From Lachnoclostridium sp. UBA5725 (GTDB lineage Bacteria > Bacillota > Clostridia > Lachnospirales > Lachnospiraceae), in NCBI GenBank assembly GCA_002419585.1, contig DIGJ01000009.1, positions 73,259 to 137,258 on the forward strand: a stretch of 64,000 nt of DNA, given 5' to 3'. The notes beneath the pieces were generated by a model. That model was not told the DNA's origin and made no database searches. It saw only the letters and a program-made list of their open reading frames with translations. Shown piece by piece: positions 35,013 through 44,116 of the stretch (positions within the stretch are counted from its first letter, which is position 1; each line of letters starts with the position of its first letter). The position numbers were made by a program, and so were the translations under genes.

Positions 35013-36122
35013 ATGAATAAACGATGGAAATTTTGTTTGTGGCTGCTTGTGATACTACTGGTAGCCAGTTTTTTTAAAATAGCGAAGGTCAGCGAAGTAA
35101 AAGCATCGTGGTTTTCTTCCAAAGGGCAGCAGCCGTCGGCTAAGAATGAGGAAGAGTTCATCGAGGCTGTTTATAAAGGGATGCTAAGTGGAGAAGATGA
35201 AATCACGATTAATTATTATGGGAACAATTATAAAGAAATACATAATGAATTTCTGTACCGCATCCTTCCAAAAGTGTTTGATATCGATAAAAAAGAGACA
35301 AGTGATGACTTTGATTATATGAATTATAATTTGGATGAGGTTGGTATTAATACAAAGTCAAGTCTATTAAACTTTGTAACCATTACCATTACACCAAAGT
35401 GGAAAGAATCGAAGGAAGAAACGCAATATGTCAATGAAAAAGTAAAAGAGATCATTGATTCGCTCGCCCTTAACAATGACACGGATTATGTAAAGATACG
35501 TAAGATTCATGACTATGTAATTAATCATTTTGAATACGATGAAACGTTGGAAAATTATACGGCGTATAAGGCATTAAAAGATGGAAAAATGATTTGTCAG
35601 GGCTATATGCTACTAACCTACAAACTTTTGTCGGAAGCTGGCATTGAGGCTAAGTGCGTGGATGGATTAGGAACGACGGAATTTGGGACACAGACGCATG
35701 GATGGAATCTGGTTAGATTAGGAAATTATTGGTATAACCTTGATACAACCTGGGATGATCCAGTTCTTATAGGAACGGATGATTTTGAGCTACCAGAAAA
35801 CATGCCAATCTGCTACGATTATTTTCTAAAAGGAAATATAACCTTTCAAAAAAGCCATAAAAGTAATAGTGAATATGAAACACTGGCGTTTAAAGAAAAG
35901 TATCCAGTAGCATCCGAAGATTATGTAGAAGGTGCCAAACAAAGCGATACGAAGCAGAGCGACAAAACGGCTAAGACTGTGATGGTTCATGTGGTCAAAA
36001 GAGAGGAAGACACCCAAGTAAGTAATTTAGAGGTTTCCAATCATCTAGAACTACCTGCGATTATTTTTGGTGCTCTTATTATGTCGATACTAATTGCAAA
36101 GAAAGCTTCGCAAAATAATTGA
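35013..36122 (+). CDS. Exported transglutaminase-like (cysteine protease fold) protein with C-terminal anchor
   Basis: It has 369 residues. An N-terminal hydrophobic segment (about 7-24, FCLWLLVILLVASFF) is a signal anchor or signal peptide, and a second hydrophobic stretch at 346-362 could anchor the C-terminus. The transglutaminase-like core has Cys in GKMICQGYMLL (about residue 193), His in TQTHGWNLV (about 230) and Asp in WYNLDTTWDDP (about 245), a complete catalytic triad. The extracellular substrate is unknown; cell-wall or peptide processing is likely. The start directly abuts the argR stop, so translation may be coupled despite unrelated functions. Confidence 0.8.
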   Translation: MNKRWKFCLWLLVILLVASFFKIAKVSEVKASWFSSKGQQPSAKNEEEFIEAVYKGMLSGEDEITINYYGNNYKEIHNEFLYRILPKVFDIDKKETSDDFDYMNYNLDEVGINTKSSLLNFVTITITPKWKESKEETQYVNEKVKEIIDSLALNNDTDYVKIRKIHDYVINHFEYDETLENYTAYKALKDGKMICQGYMLLTYKLLSEAGIEAKCVDGLGTTEFGTQTHGWNLVRLGNYWYNLDTTWDDPVLIGTDDFELPENMPICYDYFLKGNITFQKSHKSNSEYETLAFKEKYPVASEDYVEGAKQSDTKQSDKTAKTVMVHVVKREEDTQVSNLEVSNHLELPAIIFGALIMSILIAKKASQNN

Positions 36123-36188
36123 TATATTCACTCATTATCCGCATAAAAATTGTGTTTAAAATGCATACTATTTATGAGGTGATAATGA

Positions 36189-36350
36189 ATGAAAAAGCAA
36201 AAGAATGAAGAAATTTATAATGAAGAATTAGCTCGTCAGGCTGATTTGAATAAGTTTAATAGTATAACACAGAGTGTTAAACCAAGAAATCAAAACCAGG
36301 AGCACAATGTAAAAAGAGAAGGAACTGGTCCTATAAATCAAGCGAGATAG
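36189..36350 (+). CDS. Small hydrophilic protein, 53 aa
   Basis: The frame begins MKKQKNEEIYNEELARQADL and ends GTGPINQAR. Its GAGGTGAT RBS is well placed, and an intrinsic terminator overlaps its stop codon, so it looks like a real monocistronic gene. The composition (Asn, Gln, Lys, Glu; no hydrophobic core) recalls small spore proteins, but I recognise no family. Confidence 0.6.
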   Translation: MKKQKNEEIYNEELARQADLNKFNSITQSVKPRNQNQEHNVKREGTGPINQAR

Positions 36351-36373
36351 CATCCGAAAGGGTGCTATTTTTT
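36347..36373 (+). terminator. Intrinsic terminator
   Basis: ATAGCATCC, GAAAG loop, GGTGCTAT, then a T-run. It overlaps the stop codon of the 53-aa ORF and ends 12 bp before thpR. Confidence 0.8.
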
Positions 36374-36384
36374 GGAGAAAAACA

Positions 36385-36927
36385 ATGAGATTATTTATTG
36401 CGATTCATTTTAATGATGATATTAAAAATAAATTAGCGGAGGAAATTGAGATACTTAAAAAACAGGCGTCGTCTGGAACCTTTTCAAGAAAAGAAAATTT
36501 GCACCTAACTGTAATATTCTTAGGAGAAGTTCCTAAAAACCGGTTAGTGAAAATTCAATTCGCTATGGACAAGGTCTGTCCAGGACACAATGCTTCAGCT
36601 GTCACAGTAAAAGGGCTTGGAAAGTTCATTAAAAATAAAGAAATCTTATATTGGCGTGGGATGGAATGTAGCAATGATATTTTAGAAATACGGTCTAAGC
36701 TGATGCGAGAGCTTAAGTTACTTGGTTTTAAATTGGATCAAAAAGACTTTGTGCCACATATTACTTTGGGGAGACGAATCGTGATGAATGAAAATTTTGC
36801 AGAGCAGGATTACGAAACGTTATTGCAAACAATGGATATGTTGGTTGATGAAATCTGCTTGATGAAATCAGAACGTATAAATGGACAAATGGTATATACA
36901 AAGGTTGGCATAGCTGCTACAAAATGA
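36385..36927 (+). CDS. thpR: RNA 2',3'-cyclic phosphodiesterase (2H family)
   Basis: This is a small cytosolic 2H phosphoesterase, historically called 2'-5' RNA ligase, that opens RNA 2',3'-cyclic phosphates. It has 180 residues. The two HxT motifs are ENLHLTVIFLGEV (His near residue 41) and FVPHITLGRR (near residue 129). The N-terminus MRLFIAIHFNDDI is typical. GGAG lies 10 bp before the ATG, just after the terminator T-run. Confidence 0.9.
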   Translation: MRLFIAIHFNDDIKNKLAEEIEILKKQASSGTFSRKENLHLTVIFLGEVPKNRLVKIQFAMDKVCPGHNASAVTVKGLGKFIKNKEILYWRGMECSNDILEIRSKLMRELKLLGFKLDQKDFVPHITLGRRIVMNENFAEQDYETLLQTMDMLVDEICLMKSERINGQMVYTKVGIAATK

Positions 36928-36984
36928 TTACTCTATTATACATTTTTGCTAAATAAACAGAAAAAACATTGTCAACAAGCACTA

Positions 36985-37033
36985 TTGAATAGTTCGTAGT
37001 AACATGCTATCGTTATAAAGAGCAAGCGATTGC
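36985..37033 (+). promoter_or_regulatory. Promoter and operator of the LacI-type regulator gene
   Basis: TTGAAT (36985-36990), 17 bp, TATCGT (37008-37013), then the operator GCAAGCGATTGC at 37022-37033. The same site follows the other promoters of the locus, so the regulator probably represses itself. Confidence 0.65.
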
Positions 37034-37084
37034 GCATAGATATGTAATTTTTTAAAAGCAGGGTGTATATGAGGGGATGAAACT

Positions 37085-38110
37085 ATGTCAATGGAAAATA
37101 AAAATATAGGAAATTATAATAAAAAGCTTACAATAGCGGATATAGCACAGGAGCTAGGTGTTTCAAAGACCACTGTCTCTAGATCGATATCTGGAAATGG
37201 GCGAATTGGTGAAAAAACGAAAGAAAGAGTTTTAGATTATATTGAGAAACATAACTATAAGCCAAATGCAATGGCAAAAGGGTTGGCTCAATCAAAGACA
37301 TTTAATTTGTGCGTGGTATACCCGACCGATTGTGCAACAAATGAACTGCCATTTTTTCAAAAGTGTTTGATTGGAATCGTACAAAGGGCGGCAAGTGAAC
37401 AGTATGATATTTTGATTGCAATGGTTAGTAATACAGATATTTCGCAGCTAACACGTATTATTGAAAATCATAAAGTCGATGGGGTTATTACGCTACGCAC
37501 CTTAGTGGATGACAACGCGATAAAATTTCTAAAACAAAGTGATGTTCCGTTTGTAACAGTAGGAAGCACATCGGAAAAGGGTGTTATACAAGTGGATAAT
37601 GATAACATGGCAGCTTGCCGTGGACTCACCATGCTGCTACTTACAGAAGGGATTGAACGAATTGCGTTAATCGGTGGGAATACGCAGCATGTCGTAACGC
37701 AGAATCGTTATCAGGGATTTCGAGAAGCGTTTGAAAAATGGGGCAAAACGGCAGATGGGCGTATGGTTTATCTGGATATGGAGGATGACCAGTCAATTGA
37801 TAAGTGTGTAGAAGATGCACTGCGTAAGCATGCGGAGTGTATCATTGCTATGGATGATAATATATGCAAGAAAATTTTAGATAAATTAAAACAGGATCTA
37901 ATAGAAGTACCAAAGGATATTAAGGTAGCCTCATTTTATTATAGCAAGGAACTGGAAAAGAATAATCCACCAATTACATCTTTAAAATTTAATGTTCCGG
38001 AACTTGGTACTGCAACATGTAATACGCTATTCTCCATTATGGATGGGAAAGAAGTGCAGGAGAAAACGGTGCTTGGGTATGAGTTGATACTGAAGGAGTC
38101 GACTCATTAG
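37085..38110 (+). CDS. LacI-family transcriptional regulator of the galactan locus
   Basis: This sugar-responsive repressor has 341 residues. The LacI helix-turn-helix is at about residues 16-45 (LTIADIAQELGVSKTTVSRS), with hinge helix HNYKPNAMAKGLAQS. A periplasmic-binding-like effector domain follows. It starts a block of galactoside genes; copies of GCAANCGNTTGC stand after its own promoter and those of GH42, GH2 and the transporter operon. The likely inducer is a galactoside or galactobiose. It is comparable in role to GanR of Bacillus. ATG at 37085 is chosen with GGGGATG upstream. Confidence 0.87.
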   Translation: MSMENKNIGNYNKKLTIADIAQELGVSKTTVSRSISGNGRIGEKTKERVLDYIEKHNYKPNAMAKGLAQSKTFNLCVVYPTDCATNELPFFQKCLIGIVQRAASEQYDILIAMVSNTDISQLTRIIENHKVDGVITLRTLVDDNAIKFLKQSDVPFVTVGSTSEKGVIQVDNDNMAACRGLTMLLLTEGIERIALIGGNTQHVVTQNRYQGFREAFEKWGKTADGRMVYLDMEDDQSIDKCVEDALRKHAECIIAMDDNICKKILDKLKQDLIEVPKDIKVASFYYSKELEKNNPPITSLKFNVPELGTATCNTLFSIMDGKEVQEKTVLGYELILKESTH

Positions 38111-38142
38111 GAGAAGATTTTGTAAAAGCGATAGGCTGTGTT

Positions 38143-38322
38143 CAATTTTCGGTTCAGGGCTCGCATCGCATACGTTCAAACCTCAAAACGATTATCAATT
38201 TTAATAAGCCATAAACAACGAAAAATGGAGTGATTAGACACTCCATTTTTGTTATTGTCTTATTAAAATAATCGTTTAATTCGGTTTCAACGTATGCGAT
38301 GCGAGCCCTGAACCGAAAATTG
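38143..38322. repeat. Palindromic element C
   Basis: Perfect 34-bp outer arms (38143-38176 against 38289-38322; TCAGGGCTCGCATCGCATAC core) enclose a middle stem (CGATTAT...TTTTAATAAG with CTTATTAAAATAATCG) and an apical 12-bp stem, AAAAATGGAGTG, at 38221-38250. The layout copies families A and B, but the arms are unrelated. It lies between the convergent regulator and GH42 genes and may act as their terminator. Confidence 0.82.
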
Positions 38323-38434
38323 GGATAGCAGTTTTCTTGTTTTTAATAAACGGATTTAGCCTAGAAAATTTTGTAAATGCATTATCCTATATTATATGTT
38401 TTCAATGCTTAGAGATATTAAAAAAGCACCAAGC

Positions 38435-40438
38435 TTATTTTCTTAGTAGTATAATTACGTCCCAAGGTGCTAATGTAACTGTATCTCCATCATGTAAGAT
38501 TCTGTTTTCAAATACGTGAGTCACGTCCTTGTCGCATACCTCATAGGTAATTGGGTCGTTGGAGTAGTTTAAAAGATATTGTATGAAATCTCCATTTTCA
38601 TTGATTCCTTCTTTTATGATCAGAGGGTAATGATAGGGTGATTTTTGGATATTCATTTTGTCGCATAGGGTGTTTAGTAGCTGTTCTAGTGTGCTGGAAT
38701 CAAAATAGCATCCGATATAAGCACTTGAGCCTGCACCGTATGGATGGAAGGTTACAGCTGCATAGGAGTTCCACCATCTGTGATTGTAATTTGCTAATAT
38801 TTCGGTTGTATCATCTGTAGGCTGCAAAAGCTCCATCCAGGCGGATACGAAGCTGTTAGAACAATCAAAATGGCTGGATTTTAAGCTGGTTTCTTCGGTA
38901 GGAGTGGTAAATTGATTGTAAGTTACGCCGAGACAGTTTGTTAATCCATGAGGTTTTGCATCGTGATAGATTCCTAAATATTCGTCGGAAAATCCTGTTT
39001 TGAAGGTTGCCAGGAGGTGTCCTCCTGCTTGCACATATTGATCGAGTCTTTCGGCTAAATCGTCTGTCATACTATATAAGGCAGGAGCAACAATCAGGGA
39101 ATATTGTTTGAAATCTTGTTCCTTGGGATATATAATATCGCACTCAATGTTCATTCGATAAAAAGCATCGAAGATCCAGCGAACAACGTCGTTATATTTG
39201 AGATTCTCATCAATTGGAAAGTATTTCATTCCGGTAAGTGACTCATTGCTAAGAAGAAGTGCTACTTGGCAATTCTTTTTTAGGTTTGTTAGCAAGCTTC
39301 CATGCTGACTCCACTGCATTCCAATTTTTAAGGCTTCTAGATATGTTTCATTTACCGATAAATCATGGCTTAATACTCCCTTCCAATAGGACTCAAAAGA
39401 ATGATGTATGGAGTGCCAATGCCAGTACAACAATGAATTTGCACCATTTGCAAGATGGCTATAAGCCTGAAGTCGTAATTGACCAGGATAAGGAAGCCAG
39501 CCTTTATTTCCTTGAGCCTGCGTTTCCAGGACTAGATAATTGTCTTTTTTAATCGAGCGTCCGATGGAACCTCCAAATGCGATTTCTGCGCCGGTTAGAG
39601 CGCCGGCTGAGGGATGATAGATATCCACACCGGCTACGGTTAAAGCTTTTGCAGCATCAGGCTGGTTTACATCCGGTTGTAAGCCATAGGAATAATCTCG
39701 CCATTCAAAATCAAAATTCTGAGTGACAAACTGGTCCTGCCTTTTATATTCGTTGATAATATTCGCTTGCCAGGAAAGAAAGTTGGTTACTAGCTTTCGT
39801 TGGAATCGTTCAAATTCAGCGGCCAAGCTTCCGTTAATGGTGCCTCTGATATCCGGAAAATCATCCCAGTTATCGATTCGGTTGCTCCAATAAGTTAAGC
39901 CAAACGCTTTATTAAGTTGGTCTGTTGTCTGGAATCTGACTTTCAATTCATCAATAAACTGAGTTTGAACTCTCAAACTACAGGTATCATAGGGTTTGGT
40001 TTCGTTATCAAGCTGGTATCCAATTACTTGCTTATGATTTGCACACGCCATCATTAATTTGCGGATGATACGCTCCGCATGATTTAGATACCCTGGATGT
40101 GTAATATCCATATTCTGCCGATGACCATAAAGGCAAGCACCGCTATGCGTTTGCGCCAGTATATCTGGATATTTTTTTGCCAGCCAGGCAGGAATGGCAT
40201 AAGTTGGAGTTCCGATAATGACTTTCATATCATAGATAAGAGCAGCATCTAAAACCTCGTGTAGCTTCGTAAAATCAAATATATTATCTTGTGGTTCATA
40301 GGTACTCCAAGTTGATTCAGCAATGCGGACTACATTCATACCGGCATCTTTCATCATTTGGAAATCTTCTTTGATTCTTTCATAGGGCATATATTCGTTG
40401 TAATAAGCTGCACCATAGTATAATTTATCTACCTTCAT
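38435..40438 (-). CDS. GH42 beta-galactosidase
   Basis: This is a predicted intracellular beta-galactosidase of 667 residues without a signal peptide. The TIM-barrel domain holds acid/base Glu 146 in YQLDNETKPY and nucleophile Glu 305 in YLVLETQAQGNKGW. The trimerisation domain follows (about 385-600, beginning after NLKKNCQVALLLSNES), then a short C-terminal beta domain. It faces away from the GH2 gene and has its own promoter and operator. The genomic company (GH53, GH2, oligosaccharide importer) suggests it trims beta-1,4-galacto-oligosaccharides, like GanA. The RBS is GGAGG, 6 bp before the ATG. Confidence 0.9.
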   Translation of the reverse strand: MKVDKLYYGAAYYNEYMPYERIKEDFQMMKDAGMNVVRIAESTWSTYEPQDNIFDFTKLHEVLDAALIYDMKVIIGTPTYAIPAWLAKKYPDILAQTHSGACLYGHRQNMDITHPGYLNHAERIIRKLMMACANHKQVIGYQLDNETKPYDTCSLRVQTQFIDELKVRFQTTDQLNKAFGLTYWSNRIDNWDDFPDIRGTINGSLAAEFERFQRKLVTNFLSWQANIINEYKRQDQFVTQNFDFEWRDYSYGLQPDVNQPDAAKALTVAGVDIYHPSAGALTGAEIAFGGSIGRSIKKDNYLVLETQAQGNKGWLPYPGQLRLQAYSHLANGANSLLYWHWHSIHHSFESYWKGVLSHDLSVNETYLEALKIGMQWSQHGSLLTNLKKNCQVALLLSNESLTGMKYFPIDENLKYNDVVRWIFDAFYRMNIECDIIYPKEQDFKQYSLIVAPALYSMTDDLAERLDQYVQAGGHLLATFKTGFSDEYLGIYHDAKPHGLTNCLGVTYNQFTTPTEETSLKSSHFDCSNSFVSAWMELLQPTDDTTEILANYNHRWWNSYAAVTFHPYGAGSSAYIGCYFDSSTLEQLLNTLCDKMNIQKSPYHYPLIIKEGINENGDFIQYLLNYSNDPITYEVCDKDVTHVFENRILHDGDTVTLAPWDVIILLRK

Positions 40439-40471
40439 AACTTACCTCCAAAGTCTCTTTTGTTAAAATGA

Positions 40472-40516
40472 ACAACCGCTTGCGTTGAGTTTATCATGTT
40501 TTCTAATATTGGTAAA
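40472..40516 (-). promoter_or_regulatory. Promoter and operator of the GH42 gene
   Basis: On the minus strand: TTTACC (40516-40511), 17 bp, TAAACT (40493-40488). The plus-strand operator ACAACCGCTTGC is at 40472-40483, 4 bp downstream of the -10. Confidence 0.65.
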
Positions 40517-40610
40517 GACATAATGCAAAAAATGTAAAATAGATGGAGCGTATCACCTACAATGTGCAATTTTAACATAAGTGGTGGCAAATTTTTGAAA
40601 GAATAGTGCA

Positions 40611-40659
40611 TTGACTATTTTTTTGATTGTTGATATCCTTTAGAAAGTCAACCGATTGC
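40611..40659 (+). promoter_or_regulatory. Promoter and operator of the GH2 gene
   Basis: TTGACT (40611-40616), 17 bp, TATCCT (40634-40639), then operator TCAACCGATTGC at 40648-40659. The 350-bp GH42/GH2 gap holds these two divergent promoters and nothing else that I see. Confidence 0.7.
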
Positions 40660-40787
40660 GCCTTTGTACTTACCTCTTGCAACAAAGAAGAAACAAGTAA
40701 TAATAGTCAGAGCAGTCTGTGGCGAAGCTTATGATAGAAATAAATGGACAGAATACTATATGTTATATGACAAAAGGAGGAAGCACA

Positions 40788-43700
40788 GTGGCATTTAATT
40801 ATCAGAACGTAAAGAATCCGGAATATTTCAGAGAAAATCGAATGGAAGCGCATTCAGATCATAAATTCTATCAATGCTTATCACATGCGATAGAAAAAGA
40901 AGAGGATTTTCAAGTATCGTTAAATGGTTTATGGAAGTTTAGCTATGCAAAAAATATAGAAAGCACAATTCAGGGTTTTGAGAAAAAAGAATATGATTGC
41001 AAAGCATGGGATGATATAAAGGTTCCATCTCATATACAGTTGGAAGGCTATGATAAGCCAATCTATACCAATTGTCCATATCCTTGGGAGGGACATGAAA
41101 AGGTAAAACCAGGTCAAATTCCAGTATGGTTTAATCCGGTAGGTAGTTATGTGAAATATATCACTCTTTCAGAGGATTGGAGCAAGCAAAGAGTATTTAT
41201 ATCGTTCCAGGGAGTGGAAAGCGCAATGGCGCTTTGGTGCAATGGCCATTATATCGGATACAGTTCCGATTCGTTCACACCTTCTGAATTTGAGCTCACG
41301 CAGCATATTATCACAGGAGAAAATAAAATTGCTGTGCAGGTGTATAAATGGACGAGTGGTAGCTGGTTGGAGGATCAGGATTTTTTCCGTTTTTCAGGAA
41401 TTTTCCGCGATGTTTACCTTTACACAATACCAAAGACTCATGTCTATGACTTAGAAATTAGAGAGAATCTTTCCAAAGATTTTAAGCAAGCTAAGTTGTC
41501 TGTAAAACTAAACCTCATCGGAGAAAAACAGGGTTCCGTAGAGGTGTCAATTTGTAAAAATGAAGAATTAATCGAAAGGCAAGAACAAAAGCTTTTAAAG
41601 GATAAAGAGCAAGAAATTCAAGCGTTTATGCTGGAGGTTGAAAATCCGCTGCTTTGGAGCGCAGAAAAACCAAATCTTTATGATTTGTTGATTACTGTGA
41701 AGGATGAAGAAGACCAGATATTAGAAGTGATTCCTCAAAAAGTAGGGTTCCGAAAATTTGAATTAAAAGATGGCATTATGCTTTTAAATGGAAAACGAAT
41801 TGTTTTCAATGGCGTCAATCGCCATGAATTTAGCTGCGACAATGGAAGAGTTGTATCGGAAGAAGAAATGATAAAAGACATTGTGACCATGAAACAGAAT
41901 AATATCAATGCCATTCGCACCTGCCATTATCCAGATAGTCAAAGAATTTATGAGCTATGCGATGAATATGGACTTTATATGATTGCAGAAGCAAATCTGG
42001 AGACGCATGGAACGTGGCAGTATTACGAACTTGGGCTGACAGGATTTGATGAAATACTTCCATGTGATAAACCAGAGTGGCATGATATCGTAATTGACCG
42101 TGCAAATTCAATGTATCAGTTACAGAAAAATCATCCGGCAATTCTCATTTGGTCTTGTGGAAATGAATCCTTTGGCGGAAAAACCATCTATGATATGTCG
42201 GAATTTTTCCGAACAAAGGATAGTAGCCGTCTGGTGCATTATGAAGGTGTGAAGCATGACAGAAGATACAATGGAAGCAGTGACATGGAAAGCCAGATGT
42301 ATCCATCGGTTAAGGATATTGAAGAATTTCTAGCTCAGGACAAAAGCAAACCATTTATTTGTTGCGAATATACACATGCGATGGGAAATTCAAACGGAGC
42401 CATGCATAAGTACACCGATTTGGCAGAACGTGAGCCATCCTATCAGGGTGGTTTTATCTGGGACTATATTGATCAGGTAATTCGAAAAAAAGATCGATTT
42501 GGGAACGATGATTTGGCATACGGTGGCGATTTTGATGATAGACCAAGTGATTATGATTTTTGTGGAAACGGAATCGTCACGGGGGATAGACATCTGTCAC
42601 CAAAAATGCAGGAGGTCAAGTTCAATTATCAAACCGTACGAATACTGGTAGAAAAGAATCGTGTTTTTGTGAAAAATCTAAACTTGTTTGTGAATACTAA
42701 AGAGTATGACTGTGTTGTTCATCTTCATAGAGATGGGAAACTGGTACACCAGAGTAAAATTAAAACCGATGTAGAACCACTGTCAGAAGCGTATTATGAT
42801 TTGTGTATTCCTAAACAGATACATGCGGGAGAGTATTGTATTACCGTATCGTTTGTTTTAAAAGAGGATACGCTATGGGCAAAAATTGGGCATGAAGTTG
42901 CGTTTGGACAAGGAATTTATGAAGTCAAAGAAAGCAACGCAGCCTGCATTCAAAAGCTCGTACCTGTAAAGTTGAAAGTAACAGAAAGCAACAATGCAAT
43001 TGGGGTACAAGGAGAGAATTTTGAAGTTCTGTTTTCGATTGCCAATGGGGGTATGACCTCCTACGTATATGGGGGCACTGAAATGCTAAAGGCAATCCCG
43101 AAACCGAATTTCTGGCGCGCACCAACTTCAAATGATGTGGGAAATCGTATGTCAGCGCGCTATGGACAGTGGAAGCTTGCAAGTATGTATCTCAACCATA
43201 ATAAAGGAAATCTATTTGACTATGTAAAAAATCCAATTCTTACAAGAAAAGATCAATCTATACTGGTAACGTATACCTATTATATGCCAACCATACCGGA
43301 AAGTAGTTGCGAGCTAAGTTATGAAGTGTTTTGTGATGGAACGGTTGAAACAAAGCTTACCTATGATCCAGTCGAGGAATTAAAAGATATGCCGGAATTT
43401 GGGGTGATATTTAAACTGAGCGCGGATTATGAGCATTTGGAATGGTATGGAAATGGCCCGGAAGAAACATACCAGGATCGCCAAATGGGTGCAAAACTTG
43501 GAGTTTATCAAAATCTTGTAAAGGATAATATAGCCAAGTATCTGGTGCCACAGGAATGTGGAAATAAAACACAGGTACGTTATGCAAAAGTATTGAACCA
43601 TCGAGGCAGGGGATTATTATTTAGTGGTGATAAGATGAATTTTTCTGCACTTCCATATTCACCTCATGAATTGGAAAATGCAATGCACCATTATGAACTG

Positions 43701-43850
43701 CCACCAATTAATTATACCTATGTACGCGCATCGCTTCAGCAAATGGGTGTAGGTGGAGATGACAGCTGGGGATCTCGAACACAGGATGAGTTTCTAATTG
43801 CTGCGAATAAAAAACTTAAGTTTGTATTTCGTTTTAAAGGAATATGTTAA
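40788..43850 (+). CDS. GH2 beta-galactosidase (LacZ-like)
   Basis: This large cytoplasmic beta-galactosidase has 1020 residues, near E. coli LacZ length. The order is jelly-roll sugar-binding domain, beta-sandwich, TIM barrel, second sandwich and C-terminal beta-galactosidase small chain domain. The acid/base is Glu 460 in WSCGNESFGG, and the nucleophile is Glu 527 in CCEYTHAMGNSNGA. The terminal domain has FWRAPTSNDVG and LEWYGNGPEETYQDR. GTG at 40788 has a perfect AAAGGAGG 7 bp upstream; the earlier in-frame start at 40719 has none. The Glu-site sequences argue for galactosidase rather than glucuronidase. Confidence 0.92.
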   Translation: MAFNYQNVKNPEYFRENRMEAHSDHKFYQCLSHAIEKEEDFQVSLNGLWKFSYAKNIESTIQGFEKKEYDCKAWDDIKVPSHIQLEGYDKPIYTNCPYPWEGHEKVKPGQIPVWFNPVGSYVKYITLSEDWSKQRVFISFQGVESAMALWCNGHYIGYSSDSFTPSEFELTQHIITGENKIAVQVYKWTSGSWLEDQDFFRFSGIFRDVYLYTIPKTHVYDLEIRENLSKDFKQAKLSVKLNLIGEKQGSVEVSICKNEELIERQEQKLLKDKEQEIQAFMLEVENPLLWSAEKPNLYDLLITVKDEEDQILEVIPQKVGFRKFELKDGIMLLNGKRIVFNGVNRHEFSCDNGRVVSEEEMIKDIVTMKQNNINAIRTCHYPDSQRIYELCDEYGLYMIAEANLETHGTWQYYELGLTGFDEILPCDKPEWHDIVIDRANSMYQLQKNHPAILIWSCGNESFGGKTIYDMSEFFRTKDSSRLVHYEGVKHDRRYNGSSDMESQMYPSVKDIEEFLAQDKSKPFICCEYTHAMGNSNGAMHKYTDLAEREPSYQGGFIWDYIDQVIRKKDRFGNDDLAYGGDFDDRPSDYDFCGNGIVTGDRHLSPKMQEVKFNYQTVRILVEKNRVFVKNLNLFVNTKEYDCVVHLHRDGKLVHQSKIKTDVEPLSEAYYDLCIPKQIHAGEYCITVSFVLKEDTLWAKIGHEVAFGQGIYEVKESNAACIQKLVPVKLKVTESNNAIGVQGENFEVLFSIANGGMTSYVYGGTEMLKAIPKPNFWRAPTSNDVGNRMSARYGQWKLASMYLNHNKGNLFDYVKNPILTRKDQSILVTYTYYMPTIPESSCELSYEVFCDGTVETKLTYDPVEELKDMPEFGVIFKLSADYEHLEWYGNGPEETYQDRQMGAKLGVYQNLVKDNIAKYLVPQECGNKTQVRYAKVLNHRGRGLLFSGDKMNFSALPYSPHELENAMHHYELPPINYTYVRASLQQMGVGGDDSWGSRTQDEFLIAANKKLKFVFRFKGIC

Positions 43851-43921
43851 TAAAAATAGGGCATTTTGTAGAAGAGGGGATTTTCCAAAGGGAATCCTCT
43901 CTTTCTCTAAATATCAAGTGG

Positions 43922-43933
43922 GCAATCGGTTGT
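43922..43933 (+). promoter_or_regulatory. Upstream LacI-type operator of the transporter operon
   Basis: GCAATCGGTTGT is an inverted copy of the locus operator, 128 bp before the second one, so looping between the two is possible. Confidence 0.55.
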
Positions 43934-44009
43934 ACAAAAAGAAAATACGTAAAGTCACATTTGTTAAATATGCACAAATAAATCCCTGCAAAACTATACA
44001 AATGATGCA

Positions 44010-44061
44010 TTGACGATAATACAAGCGGGTAGTATACTAAGAACACAGAACAACCGATTGC
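44010..44061 (+). promoter_or_regulatory. Promoter and operator of the galactoside ABC operon
   Basis: TTGACG (44010-44015), 17 bp, TATACT (44033-44038), then operator ACAACCGATTGC at 44050-44061, covering the first transcribed bases. Confidence 0.75.
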
Positions 44062-44116
44062 GCAAAGGTTGCTCACAAGAAGGAAACATAAAACAATATA
44101 ATGTGGAGGATTTTTT

